A DNA stretch of 9,365 bases from CAZVUW01 sp964629825 (GTDB lineage Bacteria; Actinomycetota; Nitriliruptoria; Euzebyales; Egibacteraceae). Under the pieces are notes generated by a model. It was not told the origin of the DNA and ran no database searches. It worked only from the letters and a program-made list of their open reading frames with translations. Position numbers and translations under genes: made by a program. How positions within the stretch are numbered: the first letter of the stretch is position 1; every line of letters begins with the position of its first letter. Below, piece after piece: positions 1-7,220 of this stretch. Where the stretch lies: positions 1 through 9,365 of the forward strand of contig CAZVUW010000111.1 in NCBI GenBank assembly GCA_964629825.1, written 5' to 3'.

Positions 1-1623
<1,623 letters not shown>

Positions 1624-1629
1624 AGGGAA

Positions 1630-1635
1630 CTCCTT
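1630..1635 (-). promoter_or_regulatory. Ribosome binding site deciding the rpoB TTG start
   Basis: AAGGAG on the minus strand lies six bases before the TTG codon. No ATG or GTG in this frame gives a better combination of Shine-Dalgarno spacing and family-like N-terminus, so TTG is taken as the start. Confidence 0.8.
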
Positions 1636-1812
1636 ACAACCGGTGGAGGTGAGCGTTGGGGCCGGCGGCGGGCGAGCTGGACCCGGGGCCGGCGTTATGG
1701 CGGCGGCTCGAAGCGACTGCCGCGGACGCTGCGGTGGTGCTGGCCGCAACGCCCGCTGGCCGTGCGAGGAGACCTCACACGGGCGGGTAGGCGTGGAAAC
1801 AGGCGAACGAGC

Positions 1813-1841
1813 AGTGTAACGCTCGGTTACACCGCTGGCAA
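1813..1841 (-). promoter_or_regulatory. Candidate rpoB promoter P2 (TTGCCA-17-TACACT)
   Basis: On the minus strand, TTGCCA (1841-1836) and TACACT (1818-1813) are separated by exactly 17 bases. The -10 fits the actinobacterial TAnnnT form, and the -35 differs from TTGACA at one base. The predicted start is near 1806, giving a leader of about 183 bases. The -10 and spacer are covered by a perfect inverted repeat, which suggests control by a dimeric regulator. Confidence 0.55.
1814..1832. promoter_or_regulatory. Perfect 19-bp palindrome, candidate operator
   Basis: GTGTAAC and GTTACAC are perfect 7-bp inverted half-sites separated by five bases. The repeat overlaps the -10 hexamer and most of the spacer of candidate promoter P2. 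This placement is typical of an operator at which a dimeric helix-turn-helix repressor blocks RNA polymerase. It could also form a short RNA hairpin if transcribed from P1. I do not recognise the binding protein. Confidence 0.5.
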
Positions 1842-1928
1842 TGCGCGGTCAGAGCCTGATGGCCCTCGATCTTATGGAGGCCTGGCACGCAACTCCTCGT
1901 GCAGGTGGCCGTGGAAGTCTCACCCGCA

Positions 1929-1956
1929 AGACTACGCGCCTCGGTCGCCGTGTCAA
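1929..1956 (-). promoter_or_regulatory. Candidate rpoB promoter P1 (TTGACA-16-TAGTCT)
   Basis: A perfect TTGACA (1956-1951) is followed after 16 bases by TAGTCT (1934-1929), which fits the actinobacterial TAnnnT -10. It lies 22 bp downstream of the post-rplL hairpin, and its predicted start is near 1921. The position suits an rpoB-specific housekeeping promoter with a leader of about 300 bases. Confidence 0.65.
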
Positions 1957-1978
1957 GGAAGCCCGGCGGACCAACGCA

Positions 1979-2015
1979 GCGGGTGGCCGCACCCTTCAAG
2001 GGCACGGCCACCCGC
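1979..2015 (-). terminator. Long hairpin after rplL: terminator, attenuator or processing site
   Basis: Arms at 1979-1989 and 2005-2015 are perfect 11-base complements (GCGGGTGGCCG). Two G-U pairs and three C-G pairs extend them inward, leaving a five-base loop. The stem begins 12 bases after the rplL stop codon. The downstream transcript has no uninterrupted U tract (it continues TGCGTT), so it may terminate inefficiently, mark a processing site, or protect the rplJ-rplL mRNA 3' end. The E. coli rplL-rpoB gap also holds an attenuator and an RNase III site, which makes the position sensible. Confidence 0.6.
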
Positions 2016-2027
2016 CGACAGAAGCTG

Positions 2028-2417
2028 CTACTTGACCTCGACGGTGGCGCCGGCGGCCTCGAGGGCCTCCTTGGCCTTGTCGGCGGTCTCCTTGTTGACG
2101 CCCTCCAGAACCGGCTTGGGGGCGTTGTCGACCAGATCCTTGGCCTCCTTCAGCCCGAGGCTGGTGAGCCCGCGGACCTCCTTGATGACCTGGATCTTCT
2201 TCTCACCGGCGGAGGCGAGGATGACGTCGAACTCCGTCTTCTCCTCCGCGGCGCCGGCGCCGCCGTCACCACCCGCGGCCGGGGCCGCAGCCACCGCGAC
2301 GGGCGCGGCGGCGGTGACGTCGAACTCCTCCTCGAACTTCTTCACGAACTCGCTGAGCTCGAGCAGCGTCATCTCCTTGAACGCGTCGAGCAGCTCGTCG
2401 GTGCTGAGCTTGGCCAT
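2028..2417 (-). CDS. rplL: 50S ribosomal protein L7/L12
   Basis: Encodes L7/L12, 129 residues, present as dimers bound to L10 on the ribosomal stalk, where it recruits and activates translational GTPases. Residues 1-33 form the dimerisation and L10-binding helices. Residues about 34-58 are an Ala/Gly/Pro-rich hinge. Residues 60-129 form the C-terminal factor-binding domain with the signature EKKIQVIKEVRGLTSLGLKE. The length is normal for the family. The ATG has AAGGAG at 2426-2431 with eight-base spacing. rplJ ends 55 bases upstream, so the two are co-transcribed. A strong hairpin follows the stop codon. Confidence 0.98.
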   Translation of the reverse strand: MAKLSTDELLDAFKEMTLLELSEFVKKFEEEFDVTAAAPVAVAAAPAAGGDGGAGAAEEKTEFDVILASAGEKKIQVIKEVRGLTSLGLKEAKDLVDNAPKPVLEGVNKETADKAKEALEAAGATVEVK

Positions 2418-2472
2418 GCTGGTCTCTCCTTTGCGGTGCTGGAACTCTGGAACTGCAGGTCGGTCGAAGGGG

Positions 2473-3135
2473 TCAGGCCTCGTCGCCGCTGGCGTCGCTG
2501 TCCGGGGTGGCGTTGACCTCGGGATCGGCCTCGGCCTGCTCGGTGGCGGCCTCGGCGGCCGGGCTGTCCGGCTCGGGCGTGTCGTCGGCGGCGGGCGCCG
2601 GCTCGGCGGTCTCGCCGGCCTCCTCGCGCTTGGCCTGGTACGCGGCGAGCAGCCGCGCGGCCTTGCTGAGGCTGGCCAGGGCCAGACGCGCGGGCTGGGC
2701 CACGATGGCCTCGAACATGCCGGCCATGCGGGCCAGCAGCTCCTCGCGGGACTCGAGGTCGGCCAGACGCAGCGTGTCCGCCGCGTCGAGGACCTTGCCG
2801 TCCAGGATCGAGCCCTTGATCACCAGCGCGGGGTGCTCGCGGGAGAAGGTCCGCAGCACCTTGGCCACGGCGACCGGGTCGCCGGCGCAGAAGGTGACAG
2901 CGGTCGGACCCACCAGCAGGTCGTCGGGCACCTCGAGGCCGGCATCGCGAGCCGCGAGACGGGTGAGGGTGTTCTTGACGACCTTGTACTCCGCCTCGGA
3001 GCGGCGCAGCTCGGCGCGCAGCTTGGCGAGCTCGGTGACGGTCAGACCGCGGTACTCGGTCAGCACCGTGGCCGTCGAGCGCTGCAGCCGTCCCCGGACC
3101 TCTTCGACGACCGCGACCTTCTCAGGGCGTGCCAT
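2473..3135 (-). CDS. rplJ: 50S ribosomal protein L10 with acidic C-terminal tail
   Basis: Encodes L10, the stalk base protein that binds 23S rRNA next to L11 and carries L7/L12 dimers. The N-terminal RNA-binding domain starts MARPEKVAVVEEVRGRL and contains LTEYRGLTVTELAKLR and YKVVKNTLTRLA. The long helix that receives L12 dimers is at about 135-170. The protein has 220 residues against roughly 165-180 usually. The excess is a tail at 171-220 containing 17 Asp/Glu and no Lys or Arg. The ATG is preceded by AAGGAG (3141-3146) at five bases. The upstream 193-base leader has attenuator-like structure, which fits L10 autoregulation as known in E. coli and B. subtilis. Confidence 0.97.
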   Translation of the reverse strand: MARPEKVAVVEEVRGRLQRSTATVLTEYRGLTVTELAKLRAELRRSEAEYKVVKNTLTRLAARDAGLEVPDDLLVGPTAVTFCAGDPVAVAKVLRTFSREHPALVIKGSILDGKVLDAADTLRLADLESREELLARMAGMFEAIVAQPARLALASLSKAARLLAAYQAKREEAGETAEPAPAADDTPEPDSPAAEAATEQAEADPEVNATPDSDASGDEA

Positions 3136-3328
3136 CAGGTCTCCTTACTAGATCTGTGCGGCGTCGCTGCGCCGCGGGCTGGGGGCACCCGAAACACGAA
3201 AAGGCGCCCCCCGCAGACCGGGCGGCGCGCAAGAAAGACCAGTGAGGCTGGGCCTCGTGCTCTCACCTGCGCAGGCGGCCTCTCGGCTCCTTCGCCGCAC
3301 CAAGGTGCGGGACCGGCGGTCTACGGCT
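3136..3328 (-). promoter_or_regulatory. rplJ leader, probable L10-binding autoregulatory RNA
   Basis: The leader between the predicted start and rplJ is about 193 bases with no gene. It contains AGACCGCCGGTC (3322-3311), a perfect hairpin with arms CCGCACC/GGTGCGG (3295-3310), a block GGAGCCGAGAGG after it, the sequence CTCACTGGTC (3246-3237), and a terminator-like hairpin with a T-rich run (3228-3199). L10(L12)4 binding to rplJ leaders is established in E. coli and B. subtilis. Assignment to the L10 leader family (Rfam RF00557) is by position and partial resemblance only, without a covariance search. Confidence 0.55.
3199..3228 (-). terminator. Attenuator-like hairpin in the rplJ leader
   Basis: Arms GCGCCGCCCG (3228-3219) and CGGGGGGCGC (3213-3204) pair at nine of ten positions around a five-base loop, with one central G-G mismatch. 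They are followed by C, TTTT and then CGTGTTT on the minus strand, which is unusually T-rich for this sequence. The 3' arm could instead pair with GGGTGCCCCC at 3190-3181. The hairpin lies 64 bases before the rplJ start. Confidence 0.5.
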
Positions 3329-3334
3329 CGCACC

Positions 3335-3363
3335 ACCGTACGTGCCGACCACCCCCGCGTCAA
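3335..3363 (-). promoter_or_regulatory. Candidate rplJ-rplL promoter (TTGACG-17-TACGGT)
   Basis: TTGACG (3363-3358) and TACGGT (3340-3335) are separated by 17 bases, with a TAnnnT -10. It begins 22 bp after the methyltransferase stop codon. The predicted start is near 3328 and opens the structured rplJ leader. Confidence 0.65.
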
Positions 3364-3385
3364 AGGCCGCAGGGGAACTTCCGCC

Positions 3386-4429
3386 TCAGTCCCGCCGCAG
3401 GATCCGACGGACGCCGCGACGCAGCCGCATCGCGGGGTGGTTGATGATGCGCTCGCGGAACTCCAGCAGCGAGGCGACGTGCAGCTCGGCGGCCTCTGCC
3501 CTGGCGATCTGGCGCTCCAGCTCGGCGCGCGTGGCGGCCAGCTCCTCCTCCACCGCCAGGCGTGCCGCGCGCTCCTCGTGCAGCGCCGCCGGGAAGGTCG
3601 ACGACAGCACCTGGCGCAGCGCCTCGAAGGCGGCCGTGCCCGGCACGCGCGGCGGGCGGTCCGGCACCACCTTGGCGATGACCTCGGCAAGCACCGGGCC
3701 CTTGGCGTCGGGCCGGCGCGCCACGAACATCTGCCGGTACGAGGGCGCGCGCAGGTCGTCGTCGGCGAGCAGGTGGTTGTACCAGGCCTGCACGCGCTCG
3801 ACCGGGTCGTCCCTGCCGAGGGCCATGAGGTCGAAGAACAGCAGCATCATCGGCAGCCAGCGGTCCAGCCGTCCGCTGGGGAACTGAGCCACCTCGACAC
3901 CCGCAGCGGTGAGGGCCGCGCGGATCTCATCGGGCTCGGGGTAGCCGTTGGCGAGGTGCTCGGTGAGGACCGCGACGGTGTCGAAGTCCTCCCCGAAGCG
4001 CGCCCGCACGTAGGACAGCAGCGCGGCGTCGGCATCCGCGACGCCGGGCGTTGCGCACGGGCAGCCGATGACGACCCAGCCGGAGCTGGCGCGCACCAGC
4101 TCGGTGATGAGGCGGGTGCGCTTGCGCGGCTCGACGTGCTCAAGCGTGTCCAGGCACACGACCACGTCGAAGGTGGCGTCCGGGAACGGCAGCGCCGCCC
4201 CGTCGGCGAGCACCAGGTCGGGCGCGGGCGTGTGCCAGTGGCTCGGCAGGTTGAGGTCGCTGGCGATGACCTGGTGCTGGGGCAGGAAGTCACCGAGGGT
4301 GCCGCCGGGTCCCCCACCCACGTCGAGCAGCCGCGCACGGGAGGGGGCGACGGCCTCGACGATCTGGGCGGTGACCCGGTAGCGGGCGTAGAGGTCGAAC
4401 GGCAGCCGGGCCAGGTGCTCAGCTACCAC
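3386..4429 (-). CDS. Class I SAM-dependent methyltransferase with C-terminal coiled coil
   Basis: A 347-residue protein whose first 200 residues are a Methyltransf_11-like Rossmann domain. Motif I is LLDVGGGPGG (34-43), the acidic residue after the second strand is D58 in VIASDLN, and D76 begins DGAALPF. The motif TFDVVVCLDTLEHV (86-99) is typical of small-molecule, lipid or glycan methyltransferases. Residues about 280-325 (EERAARLAVEEELAATRAEL onward) look like a coiled coil, and the end is strongly basic (MRLRRGVRRILRRD). That tail resembles cell-surface polysaccharide methyltransferases and glycosyltransferases; the substrate is unknown. The GTG start is preceded by AGAAGGGG at about nine bases. 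The gene starts 33 bases after rplA and is probably co-transcribed with it. M. tuberculosis also carries methyltransferases (mmaA1-4) between rplA and rplJ, but oppositely oriented. Confidence 0.85.
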   Translation of the reverse strand: MVAEHLARLPFDLYARYRVTAQIVEAVAPSRARLLDVGGGPGGTLGDFLPQHQVIASDLNLPSHWHTPAPDLVLADGAALPFPDATFDVVVCLDTLEHVEPRKRTRLITELVRASSGWVVIGCPCATPGVADADAALLSYVRARFGEDFDTVAVLTEHLANGYPEPDEIRAALTAAGVEVAQFPSGRLDRWLPMMLLFFDLMALGRDDPVERVQAWYNHLLADDDLRAPSYRQMFVARRPDAKGPVLAEVIAKVVPDRPPRVPGTAAFEALRQVLSSTFPAALHEERAARLAVEEELAATRAELERQIARAEAAELHVASLLEFRERIINHPAMRLRRGVRRILRRD

Positions 4430-4462
4430 GACCGCATGCCCCTTCTCGTTGGAGAGGACCCG

Positions 4463-5179
4463 CTAGGCCGCGGACTCCTCCCACAGGTCGCGCGTGCGCA
4501 TGGGGTCGATGCGGATGCTCGGGCCCTGCGAGCTCGAGATGGCGATCGAGCGCAGGTAGCGGCCCTTGGCGGCGGCCGGACGCTGGCGCAGCAGCTCGTC
4601 GATCACGGCGGCGTAGTTCTCGACCAGCTGGCGCGCATCGAACGAGGCCTTGCCCAGCACGAGGTGCACGTTGGCCTGCCGGTCGGTCCGGTAGTCGATC
4701 TTCCCGGCCTTGATCTCGGCCACGGCCTTGGCGACGTCCATGGTCACGGTGCCGGTCTTCGGGTTCGGCATGAGGCCGCGCGGACCCAGGACCTTTCCGT
4801 AGCGACCGATCTTGCCCATCTGGTCGGGCGTGGCGATGACCGCGTCGAAGTCGAGGTTGCCCGCCTCGATCAGCGCGGTGACCTCCTCGACGCCGACGAT
4901 GTCGGCGCCGGCCTCCTGGGCCTCGGTCGCCTTGGCGCCCTCGGCGAACACCGCGACGCGCATCTCCTTGCCCGTGCCGTGCGGCAGGGACACCGAGCCG
5001 CGGACCATCTGGTCGGCCTTGCGCGGGTCAACCCCGAGGCGCACGGCGCAGTCGATGGTCGGGTCGAAGGAGACGGTGACGGTCTCCTTCACGAGCTTGA
5101 ACGCCTCGGTGGGGCTGTAGAGCCGGGTGCGGTCGATCTTGGCCGCGGCGTTCTGGTAGCGCTTCCCACGCTTTGCCAT
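4463..5179 (-). CDS. rplA: 50S ribosomal protein L1
   Basis: Encodes L1, 238 residues, which forms the mobile L1 stalk on 23S rRNA helices 76-78 and helps release deacylated tRNA from the E site. In many bacteria it represses its own operon. The sequence shows the L1 start (MAKRGKRYQNAAAKIDRTRL), the alternating two-domain fold, and the signature GPRGLMPNPKTGTVTMDVA. The length is normal. The ATG has GGAGG nine bases upstream. An L1-stalk-like RNA element (5196-5227) ends 16 bases before the start codon and would put the ribosome binding site under L1 control. rplK precedes by 74 bases and the methyltransferase gene follows. Confidence 0.98.
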   Translation of the reverse strand: MAKRGKRYQNAAAKIDRTRLYSPTEAFKLVKETVTVSFDPTIDCAVRLGVDPRKADQMVRGSVSLPHGTGKEMRVAVFAEGAKATEAQEAGADIVGVEEVTALIEAGNLDFDAVIATPDQMGKIGRYGKVLGPRGLMPNPKTGTVTMDVAKAVAEIKAGKIDYRTDRQANVHLVLGKASFDARQLVENYAAVIDELLRQRPAAAKGRYLRSIAISSSQGPSIRIDPMRTRDLWEESAA

Positions 5180-5195
5180 CTTCAGGTTCCTCCCA

Positions 5196-5227
5196 GTGGT
5201 GCATGCGGCTCCTCAGGAGCCTCCCAC
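5196..5227 (-). promoter_or_regulatory. Predicted L1-binding mRNA element before rplA
   Basis: The transcript can fold as an outer helix GTGG/CCAC (5227-5224 with 5199-5196), an asymmetric internal loop of GA on the 5' side and GCATGCA on the 3' side, and a perfect inner helix GGCTCC/GGAGCC with a TGA loop (5221-5207). The 5' part, GTGGGAGGCT, equals the L1-stalk sequence of E. coli 23S rRNA as I recall it, and GGAGCCG and CCAC recur on the 3' side. It lies directly upstream of the rplA Shine-Dalgarno. A matching element precedes rplK. Confidence 0.65.
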
Positions 5228-5253
5228 AGTTGGTCTTGCAGTCTGATGGATGC

Positions 5254-5676
5254 CTACTCGACGACGAGCCCCATGGAGCGCGCCGTCCCCTCGATGATCT
5301 TGACCGCGCCGTCGATGTCGACCGCGTTCAGGTCCTCCATCTTGAGCTCGGCGATCTCGCGGACCTGATCACGGGTGACGGTGCCGACCTTGTTGCGGTT
5401 CGGCTCGCCGGAGCCCTTCTCGAGCTTGGCGGCCTTCAGCAGCAGCTTCGCCGCCGGCGGCGTCTTGGTGATGAAGGTGAAGGAGCGGTCCTCGAAGACC
5501 GTGATCTCGACCGGCACGACGTTGCCCTGCTGGGCGGCCGTGCGCTCGTTGTAGGCCTTGCAGAACTCCATGATGTTCACGCCGTGCTGACCCAGCGCGG
5601 GGCCGACCGGCGGCGCGGGCGTCGCCTGCCCGGCGGGGATCTGGAGCTTGATCAGGGCCATGACCTTCTTGGCCAT
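5254..5676 (-). CDS. rplK: 50S ribosomal protein L11
   Basis: Encodes L11, 140 residues, which binds the GTPase-associated region of 23S rRNA and contacts elongation factors; it is also needed for the stringent response and thiopeptide sensitivity in other bacteria. The start MAKKVMALIKLQIPAGQATP, with the Pro-rich PAPPVGPALGQHGVNIMEFC, is the N-terminal domain. KTPPAAKLLLKAAKLEKGSG and the following TRDQVREIAELKMEDLNAVD form the linker and rRNA-binding C-terminal domain. The length is normal. The ATG has AAGGA about eight bases upstream. nusG ends 70 bases before and rplA starts 74 bases after. The upstream gap contains the second L1-stalk-like element, consistent with L1 control of the rplK-rplA unit. 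Confidence 0.98.
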   Translation of the reverse strand: MAKKVMALIKLQIPAGQATPAPPVGPALGQHGVNIMEFCKAYNERTAAQQGNVVPVEITVFEDRSFTFITKTPPAAKLLLKAAKLEKGSGEPNRNKVGTVTRDQVREIAELKMEDLNAVDIDGAVKIIEGTARSMGLVVE

Positions 5677-5696
5677 CTTGATTTTCCTTCTTCCAG

Positions 5697-5729
5697 GTGG
5701 TGCTGACGGGCGCGCTCGCGCCCTCCCAC
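5697..5729 (-). promoter_or_regulatory. Predicted L1-binding mRNA element before rplK
   Basis: This element has the same architecture as the one before rplA: outer helix GTGG/CCAC (5729-5726 with 5700-5697), GA on the 5' side and seven bases GTCAGCA on the 3' side, and a perfect inner helix GGGCGCG/CGCGCCC (5723-5708) with a two-base loop. The inner helix differs in sequence from the rplA element, but the outer helix and the loop lengths are the same. It ends 20 bases before rplK, just ahead of the GAAGGA ribosome binding site. E. coli represses rplK-rplA through a single L1 site in the rplK leader. Confidence 0.65.
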
Positions 5730-5746
5730 GTTTGCTTGCTGGATCG

Positions 5747-6757
5747 CTAGAGCTTGGCGACCTGGTCGAAGCCGAGCTCGACCGGGGTCTCGCGACCGAA
5801 GATCGACACGAGCACCTTGAGCTTCGACTGGTCGGCGTTGATCTCCGAGATGGTCCCGGTGAAGTCCGCGAACGGACCCGAGGTGACGCGGATGTTCTCG
5901 CCCTCCTCGTAGTCCACCTTCGTGGTGACGGTCTCCTCGCCCTCCTCGGGCTCGCGCAGGATGGCCTCGACCTCGCGCAGCGACAGCGGCACGGGGCGCG
6001 CGCCCGGCGGCCCGACGAAGCCGGTCACGCCGGGGGTGTTGCGCACCACGTACCAGGAGTCGTCATCGAGGTCCATGCGGACCAGCACGTAGCCGGGGAA
6101 GACCTTGCGCTGGACGGTCTGCTTCTTGCCGCCCTTGATCTCCACCCCCTCCTCGGTGGGGATGATGACCTCGTAGATCTTGTCCTCCATGTTCATGGAG
6201 GAGATGCGGCTCTCTAGGTTGGCCTTCACCTTGGCCTCGTAGCCCGCGTAGGTGTGGACCACGTAGTAGTCGCCGGGCAGGCGGGCGAAGTCCAGGCGCG
6301 AGGAGGTCTTGGTGGCCGCGTCCGCGGCGGCCTCATCCTCGGAGGTCCCGCTCTCGACGGCGTCGGCGGTCTCGGCCTCGGCCGGGCTCTCCCCGAAGGA
6401 GAGGTCGATCTCGATGTCGTCCTCTTCGCGATCGGCGCCGGCGGCCGCGAACAGGTCGGCCAGATCGTCGTCTTCGTCCCCGCCGTCGCCTCCGTCGAGG
6501 CCGGGGCCGGTCTCGAGCTCTGCGGCGTCCTGGGCCGCGCTCGACTCGGTCACCTCGGCCATGGCCTGGGTGACCAGCTCGTCGACCTCGGTGGACTCCT
6601 CCGAGTGCTCGACGGACGCGTCCGACTCGCCACGCTGGAGCTCGTCGTGGTCGTGGGGCTCGTGGTCGAAGACCTCGGTGTCGGCCGCGACGCCGGGGTC
6701 GGCGTCAAAGCCCTCGGCGTCCGAGGGCTGGTCGGGGGTGGTGATGGGATCGCTCAT
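5747..6757 (-). CDS. nusG: Transcription elongation/termination factor NusG with long acidic N-terminus
   Basis: Encodes NusG, which binds the RNA polymerase clamp and couples transcription to Rho or to the ribosome through S10. The NGN domain starts near residue 162 (GDYYVVHTYAGYEAKVKANL) and contains KKQTVQRKVFPGYVLVRMDL. The KOW domain is near 286-336 (EGENIRVTSGPFADFTGTIS). The total is 336 residues against about 180 in E. coli. The excess is residues 1-150, with 50 Asp/Glu, one Lys and two Arg, low-complexity and probably disordered. Actinobacterial NusG often has an N-terminal extension, but this one is long. The ATG at 6757 lacks a clear Shine-Dalgarno, so the start is less certain than the family call. 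secE lies 72 bases upstream and rplK 70 bases downstream. Confidence 0.96.
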   Translation of the reverse strand: MSDPITTPDQPSDAEGFDADPGVAADTEVFDHEPHDHDELQRGESDASVEHSEESTEVDELVTQAMAEVTESSAAQDAAELETGPGLDGGDGGDEDDDLADLFAAAGADREEDDIEIDLSFGESPAEAETADAVESGTSEDEAAADAATKTSSRLDFARLPGDYYVVHTYAGYEAKVKANLESRISSMNMEDKIYEVIIPTEEGVEIKGGKKQTVQRKVFPGYVLVRMDLDDDSWYVVRNTPGVTGFVGPPGARPVPLSLREVEAILREPEEGEETVTTKVDYEEGENIRVTSGPFADFTGTISEINADQSKLKVLVSIFGRETPVELGFDQVAKL

Positions 6758-6791
6758 CGGTGGTTGATCCGCTTTCGATTGGGTGGGGAAG

Positions 6792-6819
6792 GGTCCGGGC
6801 CCTAGGGGGCCGCGGGACC
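6792..6819 (-). repeat. Hairpin between secE and nusG
   Basis: Outer arms GGTCC/GGACC and inner arms GGCCC/GGGCC around a CCTA loop can form an imperfect hairpin on the minus-strand transcript, 34 bases before nusG. No T run follows, so termination is unlikely. It could be a leader structure that affects nusG translation. Confidence 0.3.
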
Positions 6820-6829
6820 TCCCGGTGTC

Positions 6830-7063
6830 CTACCCGAACATGTTGATGATGAACAGACCGAACGCCTGATCGATCACGAAGATGTAGGCGGTGAGCAGGG
6901 CGACGGTCACGAGGACGACGATCGAGTAGGAGGTGACCTCGCGCCGGCCGGGCCACTGGACCCGCTTGAGCTCGCCGCGCACCTCACGCAGGAACTGCCG
7001 GGGACCCGTCCGCTGACGCGGCTTGGCGGCAGTTGGGGCTCCGGTTGTCGGTTCGTCGCTCAT
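6830..7063 (-). CDS. secE: Preprotein translocase subunit SecE
   Basis: Encodes SecE, 77 residues, the small clamp-like subunit of the SecYEG channel in the cytoplasmic membrane. It is the short single-span form usual in Gram-positives. Residues 1-20 are polar and Pro/Lys/Arg-rich. The amphipathic helix and signature FLREVRGELKRVQWPGRREV (24-43) are typical, and residues about 44-65 form one membrane span. The ATG has GAGG seven bases upstream. tRNA-Trp lies 79 bases upstream and nusG follows after 72 bases, the common bacterial secE-nusG pairing. Confidence 0.96.
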   Translation of the reverse strand: MSDEPTTGAPTAAKPRQRTGPRQFLREVRGELKRVQWPGRREVTSYSIVVLVTVALLTAYIFVIDQAFGLFIINMFG

Positions 7064-7142
7064 CTCGGGTCCTCGGTGTGATGCGGTGGCAGGCGGCGGT
7101 GGTCCGCCGGCCGGGAGCAGCGCGAGCCGCGCACCGGCCCAG

Positions 7143-7215
7143 CAGGGGCGGAGGGACTCGAACCCCCGGCCTTCGGTTTTGGAGACCGACGCTCTGCCAG
7201 TTGAGCTACGCCCCT
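7143..7215 (-). tRNA. trpT: tRNA-Trp (anticodon CCA)
   Basis: A 73-base cloverleaf reads on the minus strand. The acceptor arms are AGGGGCG/CGCCCCT, the D-stem GCTC/GAGC, the anticodon stem TCGGT/ACCGA with loop CTCCAAA (anticodon CCA), a five-base variable region AGGCC, and the T-arm contains GGTTCGAGTCC. The discriminator is G, as expected for bacterial tRNA-Trp. The 3' CCA is not encoded. tRNA-Trp next to secE is a known actinobacterial arrangement. Confidence 0.97.
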
Positions 7216-7220
7216 ATACG

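Larger units (their letters stand above)
1624..2027 (-). other. rplL-rpoB intergenic regulatory region (404 bp)
   Basis: No credible gene lies here. The open frames present have no family-like sequence or suitable ribosome binding site. In transcription order the region holds a long hairpin just after rplL, a TTGACA/TAGTCT promoter, a second TTGCCA/TACACT promoter overlapped by a perfect 19-bp palindrome, and then a GC-rich leader of about 180 bases to rpoB. It would allow rpoB-rpoC expression to be set separately from rplJ-rplL. Confidence 0.7.

Noticed and set aside
1775..2011. Small minus-strand frame in the rplL-rpoB gap, possible leader peptide
   Set aside because: It overlaps the hairpin and both promoter candidates, has no good ribosome binding site, and its Cys/His content is not arranged as a clear motif.
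3242..5368. A 708-codon plus-strand open frame opposite the methyltransferase gene and rplA
   Set aside because: Same codon-bias artefact: it overlaps well-supported minus-strand genes and has no family-like motif.
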